Below, one piece after another: positions 39,025-46,461 of a stretch of DNA of 64,000 bases; position 1 is the first letter of the stretch, and each line of letters begins with the position of its first letter. The DNA is taken from contig NZ_JACDRR010000010.1 in assembly GCF_013449375.1 (NCBI RefSeq), positions 248,001 through 312,000 on the forward strand, written 5' to 3'. The position numbers and the translations under genes were made by a program. The notes under the pieces are model-generated. The model was not told the origin of the DNA. It did no database searches and worked only from the letters and a program-made list of their open reading frames with translations. The stretch comes from Pectobacterium sp. CFBP8739 (GTDB lineage Bacteria > Pseudomonadota > Gammaproteobacteria > Enterobacterales > Enterobacteriaceae).

Positions 39025-39043
39025 AAGAATTATAATCATTTAC
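39025..39043. promoter_or_regulatory. Fur-box-like sequence (weak)
   Basis: AAGAATTATAATCATTTAC matches the 19-base Fur consensus (GATAAT repeats) at 14 positions. The AT-rich background raises the chance of a random match. It is about 400 bases before the chemoreceptor and 460 bases from fldA. Confidence 0.3.
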
Positions 39044-39276
39044 TATCGGGCGGTGGGAATACAGAATAAAAATATTTATCCTTTTGATGTTGAAGAATAA
39101 AGTGAAAATTCAGCGTAAATTGCCTTGCCTATTGACCGCATGCCGATGCCAACGCACGTGAGGCGTGGTGGTAGCGAGCTTTATGGTAACTCTCTGATTA
39201 AAAAACTTATATCTATAAAAATAAAGGCATCCATTATCAATATAAAATATTATATTGATAAATATAGCGAGAACGC

Positions 39277-39303
39277 TAAATATTCTCTGTGTTTAGCCGA
39301 TGA
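39277..39303 (+). promoter_or_regulatory. FliA (sigma-28) promoter of the chemoreceptor gene
   Basis: TAAATATT, an 11-base spacer and GCCGATGA match the flagellar class-3 consensus TAAAGTTT-N11-GCCGATAA at 6 of 8 and 7 of 8 positions. It lies 145 bases before the chemoreceptor ATG in the correct direction, giving a leader of roughly 135 bases. Confidence 0.8.
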
Positions 39304-39447
39304 GTTAGCGTGGTTTTTGAGTTTTCAACTCGGTGAAATGTGAACGCTAGGGAGAAGTGACCTGTTTCATGGTGTGAATTTTCTGATTCATATCGGTTGA
39401 TTAGCGATAAAAATCTTTTTAACCATTTTCCTGATTTGGAGTGAGCT

Positions 39448-41115
39448 ATGAGACTTATAAAAAATATTGCCATCAGAACCGCTATGCTATGGGTGCTGGG
39501 CATTTTTTGTGTCCTTTGGGGTGGTGTATCGATATATACCATGTTCTCTTTTAAAGAGATGACGACGACCTCGAAAACCAGCACCTTGCTGGTTCAGAAT
39601 ATGAATTTTATCAACCAGGGCAACGATCAATACTTCCGTATGGTAACTCGTCTGGCGCGTGCCGTTGACGCTCGCCGCAGCGGTGATAATGCCACTGCAG
39701 ATAAAGAGCAGGCTTCTGCACTTGTCGCGCTGGATAAACTGAAGTCTGATTTGGTGGCGTTTAATGCTATCGATCATGCGGGTCTGGATGCGGCGCTGGT
39801 ACAGGCAGTCAGTCGTGACTGGAACAATCTGGTTACTCAGGGGGTTGAGCCGCTTTACCAAAAGGCTGTTGCCAACGCACTGGATGATTACCAAAATCAG
39901 GCCAAGAACGTTGTGCCGCCATTGAGTCGCCAATTTGGTGCATCTTTATCCGCATTCAGTAACGCCAGCGCAGAGAAATTCGATGCGGCGGGCGTTCGTT
40001 TTGAACAAATCACTACGATTGGACAGAACATCTTGCTGAGCGGATTGGTTATCGGTCTGATCATGCTGTTCCTGACTGACCGTTATTTGGTGGTGTGTTT
40101 GGTTCGTCCGTTAAATGATCTTCGCTATCACTTTAGCGTGATTGCTTCCGGCCATCTGGGCAAGCCAATTCTGGACTTCGGCAATAACTGTGTCGGTCGT
40201 CTGTTCCCACTGCTGCGTGAAATGCAGGGGAGTTTGGCCAGCACGGTTAGCACGATCAGAAATAGCACGGATTCCATCTATCAGGGGGCTTCTGAAATTG
40301 CTGCGGGCAACAACGATCTGTCTTCACGTACTGAAGAGCAAGCTTCCGCGCTGGAAGAAACCGCGGCAAGCATGGAGCAACTGACGGCGACGGTGAAACA
40401 GAACGCTGAAAACGCCAACCACGCTAGCCAACTGGCGTTGCAAGCTTCGACAACGGCGAAGAAGGGCGGCGAGATCGTTGAGAGCGTGGTGAAAACCATG
40501 GCGGAAATCTCTGGCAGTTCGAGAAAAATTGCAGAAATCACCACTGTGATTAACGGCATCGCTTTCCAGACCAACATTCTGGCGTTGAACGCGGCAGTAG
40601 AAGCCGCGCGTGCGGGTGAACAAGGGCGTGGATTCGCGGTGGTGGCCGGAGAAGTACGTAGTCTGGCACAGCGCAGTGCGCAGGCAGCGAAAGAGATCGA
40701 AGGGCTGATTTCTGAGTCTGTTCGCTGTGTCGATACAGGTTCCAACCTGGTTAGCGATGCTGGTGACACCATGCAGGATATCGTTCGTGCGGTGACTAAC
40801 GTGACGGATATTATGGGTGAGATTGCGTCGGCATCGGAAGAACAAAGCAAAGGGATTGCACAGGTTGGTCAGGCCGTAGCGGAAATGGACAGCGTAACGC
40901 AGCAAAACGCCGCGTTGGTTGAACAGGCCTCGTCAGCAGCCTTGTCACTGGAAGAGCAGGCGGCGCTGTTGAACCAAACTGTATCGCTGTTCCAACTGTC
41001 TGATACGCAGTCAGGACTGCAAGTGGCGGCAAAACCGGTGCAGAAAACGCCGGCGATTGCCCCGCGTGCAAGCAAAGCGCTACCGCCCAGTAACGACAAC
41101 TGGGAAAAGTTCTAA
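39448..41115 (+). CDS. Methyl-accepting chemotaxis protein, transmembrane
   Basis: A 555-residue chemoreceptor of the Tar/Tsr class. Membrane helices span about residues 11-33 and 193-217. Between them is a periplasmic domain of about 160 residues, predicted as a four-helix bundle. A HAMP region (about 218-265) leads to the cytoplasmic signalling domain with methylation helices ([20 protein letters not shown]) and the tip [20 protein letters not shown], which is of the 36-heptad type. The C-terminus NWEKF is a variant of the NWETF pentapeptide that tethers CheR/CheB. The ligand is unknown: the Tar/Tsr arginine pattern for amino acids is not clearly kept. It stands between fldA and ybfE, which are adjacent in E. 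coli. GGAG precedes the ATG. Confidence 0.94.
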   Translation: MRLIKNIAIRTAMLWVLGIFCVLWGGVSIYTMFSFKEMTTTSKTSTLLVQNMNFINQGNDQYFRMVTRLARAVDARRSGDNATADKEQASALVALDKLKSDLVAFNAIDHAGLDAALVQAVSRDWNNLVTQGVEPLYQKAVANALDDYQNQAKNVVPPLSRQFGASLSAFSNASAEKFDAAGVRFEQITTIGQNILLSGLVIGLIMLFLTDRYLVVCLVRPLNDLRYHFSVIASGHLGKPILDFGNNCVGRLFPLLREMQGSLASTVSTIRNSTDSIYQGASEIAAGNNDLSSRTEEQASALEETAASMEQLTATVKQNAENANHASQLALQASTTAKKGGEIVESVVKTMAEISGSSRKIAEITTVINGIAFQTNILALNAAVEAARAGEQGRGFAVVAGEVRSLAQRSAQAAKEIEGLISESVRCVDTGSNLVSDAGDTMQDIVRAVTNVTDIMGEIASASEEQSKGIAQVGQAVAEMDSVTQQNAALVEQASSAALSLEEQAALLNQTVSLFQLSDTQSGLQVAAKPVQKTPAIAPRASKALPPSNDNWEKF

Positions 41116-41214
41116 GCGTCGTTTTAATCTGAGATAGCGTGTGTAATCTTGGGTGAATGTTCAGGCGGCGTCAGAAATGGCGCCGCACAAGATGTGAATA
41201 TCGTATTACGTCAA

Positions 41215-41496
41215 TCAGGACTGTTGTTCTGCCAGTTGTGCCAGCAGCATTTCTTCAATCAATTCACTGCGGCTGATATTCCGCGCTTCAGCAAGGCGGT
41301 TCAGGATATCAACGGCATCGCTGTTAATCTTTAATTCAACACGACGCAAGCCACGAACTTTATCGCGACGTAGCTGATTACGCTTGTTAATTCTTAGTTG
41401 TTCGTCACGCGAGAGCGGGTTGGTCTTGGGGCGGCCCGGACGACGCTCATCTGCGAACAGATCCAGGGTGGTGCGATCCGTTTGTTCTTTTGCCAT
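41215..41496 (-). CDS. ybfE: LexA-regulated protein YbfE (CopG/RHH-like)
   Basis: This 93-residue protein closely matches E. coli YbfE. The N-terminal part is basic (RRPGRPKTNPLSRDEQLRINKRNQLRRD). The C-terminal part resembles a ribbon-helix-helix fold (RRVELKINSDAVDILNRLAEARNISRSELIEEML). In E. coli it is induced by DNA damage. I found no convincing CTG-N10-CAG LexA box in the 120 bases upstream, so SOS control here is unproven. It lies beside ybfF, separated by 291 bases without a supported gene. Confidence 0.9.
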   Translation of the reverse strand: MAKEQTDRTTLDLFADERRPGRPKTNPLSRDEQLRINKRNQLRRDKVRGLRRVELKINSDAVDILNRLAEARNISRSELIEEMLLAQLAEQQS

Positions 41497-41787
41497 AAGT
41501 AATGATACTGCAAGGTATTCGGACCAAAATACACGGTGCTGCCCGTCTTGTTCTACAGATAAAAGCGATGCCGACTCTCACCCTGCAACAAAGGTCGCCA
41601 GGATGCGGTTTGTTATCTGTGAAACATGTCGGGAAGTGATGCGTGCATTTTGATGAAGTGGTTACAATGCTTGTGGCTTAATCAGCCGTCCCTCTACTGC
41701 AAGTGCCATCATACCCTAGCCGCACTGGCGGCGACAACGGTTAACTATCGCCGTTATCATGAATCCGCCAGTGTCCGTGTCGTCTGG
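41497..41787. other. ybfF-ybfE intergenic region
   Basis: No gene is supported in these 291 bases. They should hold the ybfE promoter on the minus strand and the end of ybfF. No clear terminator, LexA box or repeat was found. Confidence 0.4.
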
Positions 41788-42555
41788 TTAATTCGCGTCC
41801 AGAAAACGGTGGATAGCGCGCAAAACCGCATCGGGCTTTTCTGAGTGAACCCAGTGGCCTGCTCCGCTGACCACATGTGCACGCGCTGCCGGGAATTGAC
41901 GCAATAACGAATCGCGATAGCGATCGTCCAGATAAGGGGAATCGCCGCCGCGAATGAACAGGATTGGCCCTTGCCAGGCCGGAATCTCTTGCCAGCCAAC
42001 GATGTTTTCGTACTCATCCCACAACACCGGTACGTTAAAACGCCACTCTCCTTGTTGGAAGGATTTCAGCAAAAACTGAATCACGCCTTCTTCCTTTATA
42101 TGCTGACGCATTAATACGGTGGCTTCCGTGCGTGAAGTCAGACCCGCTTCCGTTACGGCACGCAGCGCGGCAAAAATGGTGTCGTGGCGGCGCACCTGAT
42201 AATCCACCGGGGCGATATCAATGGCGACTAGCTTGTCCAAACGTTCGGGAATGAGCGCGCTGAGCGCCATGGCGACTTTTCCGCCCATTGAATGCCCAAT
42301 AACGATGGCACGTTCGATGTTCAGTTCATCCAGTAATGCCAGCACATCCTGCGCCATCGCGGGGTAATTCATCTGCGGCGAACGCGGCGACAAACCATGA
42401 TTGCGTAAATCGATTTGCAGGATGTCGTGAGTGTTTTGCAAATCCCGACCTAATACGCCAAGGTTATCCAGCGTGCCAAACAGGCCATGAATCAGGACGA
42501 TAGGGAGTTTATCTGTGGGCTGGTGCGCATAAAGCCTACGATGATTCAATTTCAT
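41788..42555 (-). CDS. ybfF: Alpha/beta-hydrolase esterase YbfF
   Basis: Acyl esterase of the alpha/beta-hydrolase fold. The nucleophile elbow is GHSMGGK. An oxyanion-hole HG is seen in LIHGLFGTLDNLG and a catalytic His in GAGHWVHSEKP. I choose the ATG at 42555 (MKLNHRRLY), which aligns with E. coli; an ATG four codons upstream at 42567 is equally plausible, as neither has a strong ribosome site. The product has 255 residues. It is divergent from seqA. Confidence 0.92.
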   Translation of the reverse strand: MKLNHRRLYAHQPTDKLPIVLIHGLFGTLDNLGVLGRDLQNTHDILQIDLRNHGLSPRSPQMNYPAMAQDVLALLDELNIERAIVIGHSMGGKVAMALSALIPERLDKLVAIDIAPVDYQVRRHDTIFAALRAVTEAGLTSRTEATVLMRQHIKEEGVIQFLLKSFQQGEWRFNVPVLWDEYENIVGWQEIPAWQGPILFIRGGDSPYLDDRYRDSLLRQFPAARAHVVSGAGHWVHSEKPDAVLRAIHRFLDAN

Positions 42556-42815
42556 GGTGAAGTTCATTCAGGGAAACATGGGCTTAGGGTATCATGACTT
42601 TAGAATGAATGTTGTCACTGAAGGGGCAGCAAGGAATGAAAGACATTGGGGCATCGTCTGACTTTTGATATTGTCCCATTATGCCGCTGTTCGATAATGT
42701 TTGAACGCCTGTATAATCCTTTTGATTTGAGTCATCTACCCATCGATGTCGGGTTACAGAAGGGAAACGTCTCTGTAATTTGCACAATTATGGGTAAAAA
42801 CAGCACTGGATAAAG

Positions 42816-43358
42816 ATGAAAACTATTGAAGTCGACGAAGAGCTTTATCGTTATATTGCCAGCCATACACAGCATATCGGTGAGAGCGCATCGGATATTT
42901 TACGGCGCATGCTGAAATTTACTGCTGGGCAGCAGCCTGTGACTACGCCTGCGGTAGAGGCGGGTGCAACAACGGCGGCGTCTCAGCCTGCCGCTGCATC
43001 GAGCCCGCGCGATCGGGTACGAACCCTGCGTGAGCTGCTGTTGTCAGATGAATACGCTGAACAGAATAAGGCCATCAATCGCTTTATGTTGGTTCTGTCC
43101 ACGCTGTATACCTTATCGCCGCAGGAGTTTGCTGCTGCGACAGAATCGCTTCATGGCCGCACGCGGGTCTATTTTGCGGGTGACCAACAAACCTTGCTTC
43201 AGCATGGCACACACACAAAGCCCAAACATATTCCGGGTACGCCATACTGGGTGATTACCAACACGAATACCGGTCGTAAACGCAGCATGATTGAGCACAT
43301 CATGCTGATGATGCAGTTCCCAACGGAACTGACAGAGAAAGTGTGCGGAACCATCTAA
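42816..43358 (+). CDS. seqA: Negative modulator of replication initiation SeqA
   Basis: SeqA binds hemimethylated GATC sites and delays re-initiation at oriC. The N-terminal multimerisation domain (MKTIEVDEELYRYIASH) is followed by an Ala/Thr-rich linker (about residues 40-65) that differs from E. coli. The C-terminal DNA-binding domain contains the conserved HGRTRVYFA and TGRKRSMIEHIM segments. The 180 residues are one short of E. coli. pgm follows 60 bases later, in the usual seqA-pgm operon. Confidence 0.97.
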   Translation: MKTIEVDEELYRYIASHTQHIGESASDILRRMLKFTAGQQPVTTPAVEAGATTAASQPAAASSPRDRVRTLRELLLSDEYAEQNKAINRFMLVLSTLYTLSPQEFAAATESLHGRTRVYFAGDQQTLLQHGTHTKPKHIPGTPYWVITNTNTGRKRSMIEHIMLMMQFPTELTEKVCGTI

Positions 43359-43418
43359 TTATTTATCTATAAACTATATCAACCACTTATCTAACTACAG
43401 CGTTAGGGAGAAGCGCCA

Positions 43419-45062
43419 ATGGCTAATCACCCAAGGGCCGGACAGCCTGCCCGGCAGAGCGATTTGATTAATGTGGCACAGTTAACGTCACAATATTATG
43501 TGCTGCGCCCGGAAGTCGGCAACACAGCGCACGCGGTGAAATTCGGTACATCTGGCCATCGCGGTAGCGCGGGGCGTCATAGCTTTAATGAACCGCACAT
43601 TCTGGCGATTGCACAGGCGATTGCAGAAGAGCGTAAAAAGCAAGGCATCAGCGGCCCGTGCTATGTCGGTAAAGATACTCACGCGCTCTCCGAGCCGGCG
43701 TTTATCTCCGTGCTTGAGGTGCTGGCTGCCAACGGCGTGGATGTGATCGTTCAGTTGGATAATGGTTTTACGCCAACGCCTGCGGTGTCTAACGCGATTC
43801 TAGTTCACAATCGTCAGGGTGGTGCGCTGGCGGACGGTATTGTGATCACGCCGTCCCACAACCCGCCGGAAGATGGCGGGATCAAATATAATCCGCCGAA
43901 CGGTGGCCCAGCAGATACCAATCTTACCAGCGTGATTGAGAAGCGTGCTAACGCTCTGCTGGCGGATGAACTGCGTGACGTGAAGCGTATTACGCTGGAT
44001 CAGGCGTGGAAAAGCGGACATGTCCACGCGCAGGATCTGGTTCAGCCGTATGTAGAAGGGCTGGCTAGCGTGGTGGATATGGCGGCGATTCAACGCGCGG
44101 GTCTGAAACTGGGTGTCGATCCACTGGGTGGTTCTGGCATTGCCTACTGGCAGCGTATCGCCGAGCACTACAAGCTGGATTTGACGCTGGTGAACGATGC
44201 CGTCGATCAGACATTCCGCTTTATGTCGCTGGATCACGACGGCGTGATTCGTATGGACTGCTCGTCAGAATTCGCCATGGCTGGGCTGCTGGCGCTGCGC
44301 GATAAATTCGATTTGGCGTTTGCCAACGATCCTGACTATGACCGCCACGGTATCGTCACGCCTTCTGGGTTGATGAACCCGAACCACTATCTGGCGGTAG
44401 CGATCAACTATCTGTTCCAGCATCGTCCACAGTGGGGACAGTCTGTTGCTGTCGGTAAAACGTTGGTATCCAGTGCGATGATCGACCGCGTGGTGGCAGA
44501 TTTGGGCCGCAAGCTGGTAGAAGTTCCGGTTGGCTTCAAATGGTTCGTTGACGGCCTGTATGACGGCAGCTTTGGCTTCGGCGGTGAAGAGAGTGCGGGG
44601 GCGTCTTTCCTGCGCTTTGATGGCACGCCGTGGTCGACGGACAAAGACGGGATCATCCTGTGTCTGCTGGCGGCAGAAATTACGGCCGTGACGGGTAAGA
44701 ACCCACAGCAGCACTATGATGAGCTGGCACAGCGCTTTGGCGCACCGAGCTACAACCGTATTCAGGCCTCTGCGACACATGCACAGAAAGCGGTGCTGTC
44801 TAAGCTGTCGCCTGAGCAAGTATCGGCCAGCACACTGGCAGGCGATCCGATTACTGCACGCCTGACTGCGGCACCAGGTAACGGGGCATCAATTGGCGGC
44901 CTGAAAGTGATGACGGAGAACGGCTGGTTTGCTGCGCGTCCTTCCGGCACCGAAGAAGCCTACAAAATCTACTGTGAAAGTTTCCTCGGGGTGGAACACC
45001 GCGAGCTAATCGAGAAAGAAGCGGTAGAAATTGTCAGTGCGGTACTCGCAACGGCGAAATAA
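43419..45062 (+). CDS. pgm: Phosphoglucomutase
   Basis: Interconverts glucose-1-P and glucose-6-P. The 547-residue protein has the active-site serine in [12 protein letters not shown], the substrate loop [10 protein letters not shown] and the metal-binding DPDYDRHG. The C-terminal phosphate-binding [10 protein letters not shown] is intact. The ribosome site is GGGAGAAG. It ends just before a perfect palindrome (AGGCGCTGCATGCAGCGCCT, 45069-45088) and the second copy of the dispersed repeat. Confidence 0.97.
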   Translation: MANHPRAGQPARQSDLINVAQLTSQYYVLRPEVGNTAHAVKFGTSGHRGSAGRHSFNEPHILAIAQAIAEERKKQGISGPCYVGKDTHALSEPAFISVLEVLAANGVDVIVQLDNGFTPTPAVSNAILVHNRQGGALADGIVITPSHNPPEDGGIKYNPPNGGPADTNLTSVIEKRANALLADELRDVKRITLDQAWKSGHVHAQDLVQPYVEGLASVVDMAAIQRAGLKLGVDPLGGSGIAYWQRIAEHYKLDLTLVNDAVDQTFRFMSLDHDGVIRMDCSSEFAMAGLLALRDKFDLAFANDPDYDRHGIVTPSGLMNPNHYLAVAINYLFQHRPQWGQSVAVGKTLVSSAMIDRVVADLGRKLVEVPVGFKWFVDGLYDGSFGFGGEESAGASFLRFDGTPWSTDKDGIILCLLAAEITAVTGKNPQQHYDELAQRFGAPSYNRIQASATHAQKAVLSKLSPEQVSASTLAGDPITARLTAAPGNGASIGGLKVMTENGWFAARPSGTEEAYKIYCESFLGVEHRELIEKEAVEIVSAVLATAK

Positions 45063-45068
45063 GTGAAA

Positions 45069-45088
45069 AGGCGCTGCATGCAGCGCCT
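45069..45088 (+). terminator. Palindrome downstream of pgm, weak terminator candidate
   Basis: AGGCGCTGCATGCAGCGCCT is a perfect 20-base palindrome seven bases after the pgm stop. There is no T run, so it may protect the mRNA 3' end or act as a Rho-assisted stop. Confidence 0.5.
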
Positions 45089-45099
45089 AAGACGATTAA

Positions 45100-45230
45100 C
45101 AAACCGATTTGCATAACGAGAACGGTGGTAACGGAATAGAAGAGTAAAGCGTTTGCGCCATGGATGGCGCAAGCCGAGCGCACATGGAAGTGTTTACAGC
45201 GTCTTTACGATCTATCCGCTACCACCGCTC
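45100..45230. repeat. Dispersed palindromic repeat, copy 2 (about 131 bp)
   Basis: Same orientation and ends as the copy at 15601-15732, including the core GCGCCATGGATGGCGC (45156-45171) and the shared AGAGTAAAGC and GCGTCTTTACGATCTA blocks. The variable part is after the core, with a one-base indel. It lies between pgm and a convergent permease gene, again between the ends of convergent genes. Confidence 0.85.
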
Positions 45231-45264
45231 ATCGGACTTTGTCAGCAACTTCCGCAGAACGCCT

Positions 45265-45693
45265 TTATCCCAATGCGACCAGCAACGCTCCCACGGAAAT
45301 CAGCGCCACGCCAGCCCCTGCCATCAGCGAAATTTTTTCTCCCAGCAGAATGACGGCCAGCACGACCGCGAAGACCACGCTGAGCTTATCGATCGGCGCG
45401 ACCTGTGCGACGTTACCGTTCTTCAACGCCACAAAGTAAAATAGCCACGACAGCGCACCGGCAACACCGCTGAGTACAATGAACAACAGTGCTTTCTTAT
45501 TGGCAATAACCTCACCGACCAGCGCCAGCTTACCCTGTGCGACCACCACGCCCACCAGAAAAAGTGCCATGATGACGGCACGAATTGCGGTCGCCGTATT
45601 GGCGTCCAAATTTTGCAGACCGATCTTGCCAAATATCGCAACCATCGCGGCGCATACAGCAGACAGCAAGGCGTAAATTAACCAACTACTCAT
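45265..45693 (-). CDS. Half-size EamA-family (DMT) membrane protein
   Basis: The 142-residue protein (starting MSSWLIYALLSAVCAA, with AGGA about 10 bases upstream) has about five hydrophobic helices and one EamA domain, where typical drug/metabolite transporters have two. The conserved WLFYFVALKNG and APIDKLSVVFAVVLA segments mark the family. Single-domain members are thought to work as dimers. The substrate cannot be inferred. In E. coli potE-speF fill this pgm-kdpE interval. A GTG 18 codons upstream is a less likely start. Confidence 0.82.
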   Translation of the reverse strand: MSSWLIYALLSAVCAAMVAIFGKIGLQNLDANTATAIRAVIMALFLVGVVVAQGKLALVGEVIANKKALLFIVLSGVAGALSWLFYFVALKNGNVAQVAPIDKLSVVFAVVLAVILLGEKISLMAGAGVALISVGALLVALG

Positions 45694-45775
45694 GACGGCG
45701 TATTCCTGAAGAAAAGACAGACACGTAGCGTGGGAACGGTTCTCCACGGACGTTGCCTGATACAGGAAGATGATT

Positions 45776-46456
45776 TTACGGCATAAAACGATAGCCGATA
45801 GCGGTTTCCGTCAAGAGATGGCGCGGTCTTGCCGGATCGCTTTCCAGCTTCTGGCGTAGATGCCCCATATAAATGCGCAGATAGTGGCTATGCTCGACAG
45901 CGTTTGGCCCCCACACCTGCGTCAGCAACTGACGTTGCGTCAGCACTTTGCCTGGGTTGGCGAGGAGTGTGGCTAACAGACGAAATTCGATGGGCGTGAG
46001 GTGCAGTTCCTGACCGTCGCGATTCACCTGCCGATTGAGTAAATCAACAGTAATATTTCCAAAGCTCACCCGTGGCGTTTCCTGCTGTGTATTGCTATGG
46101 CGACGCAGCGCGACGCGCAACCGTGCCAGTAGCTCGCCGATGCCGAACGGCTTGGTCAGATAATCATCGGCACCGGCATCCAGCGCGTCTATTTTATCCT
46201 GCTCATCGGTACGGGCAGACAGCACAATCACGGGTAGGCTGCTCCACTGACGTAAATCGCGGATGTAGTCGATACCGTCGCCGTCCGGCAGGCCCAAATC
46301 GAGAATAATCAGATCGGGTTTGCGCGTGGCCGCTTCCAGCAAACCGCGCTGCATCGTTTCTGCGTCAAACACGCGACAGCCTTCGCCTTCCAGCGCCTGA
46401 CGAACAAAACGACGGATCTCTTTTTCATCTTCAACGATCAGAATAGTGGCCTGCAA
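45776..46456 (-). CDS. kdpE: KdpE response regulator
   Basis: OmpR-family activator of kdpFABC. The receiver domain has the phosphorylated Asp in LIILDLGLPDGDG and the Lys in DDYLTKPFG. The winged-helix output domain includes LTPIEFRLLATLL and HSHYLRIYMGHLRQKLE. The first codon is TTG (46456), five bases after the kdpD stop, with GAGGAG about 11 bases upstream. An alternative in-frame ATG is absent near this position, and TTG gives a start aligned with E. coli. It is the last gene of the kdp cluster. Confidence 0.94.
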   Translation of the reverse strand: MQATILIVEDEKEIRRFVRQALEGEGCRVFDAETMQRGLLEAATRKPDLIILDLGLPDGDGIDYIRDLRQWSSLPVIVLSARTDEQDKIDALDAGADDYLTKPFGIGELLARLRVALRRHSNTQQETPRVSFGNITVDLLNRQVNRDGQELHLTPIEFRLLATLLANPGKVLTQRQLLTQVWGPNAVEHSHYLRIYMGHLRQKLESDPARPRHLLTETAIGYRFMP

Positions 46457-46461
46457 TGGAT

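Larger units (their letters stand above)
38562..39447. other. AT-rich region between fldA and the chemoreceptor gene (886 bp)
   Basis: No supported gene lies here. The centre (about 38800-39300) is far more AT-rich than flanking genes. It contains a hairpin TCCCCAT/ATGGGGA (38740-38758), a Fur-box-like sequence at 39025-39043 and, near the right end, a FliA-type promoter. A 72-residue plus-strand frame (39125-39343) has a composition typical of chance and no ribosome site. Confidence 0.55.

Noticed and set aside
39125-39343. 72-residue frame in the AT-rich gap upstream of the chemoreceptor
   Set aside because: No ribosome site, low-complexity Lys/Ile composition expected from AT-rich DNA, and it overlaps the FliA promoter.
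41497-41620. LexA box upstream of ybfE
   Set aside because: Candidate CTG...CAG pairs have the wrong spacing (14 instead of 10 bases), so no SOS box is called.
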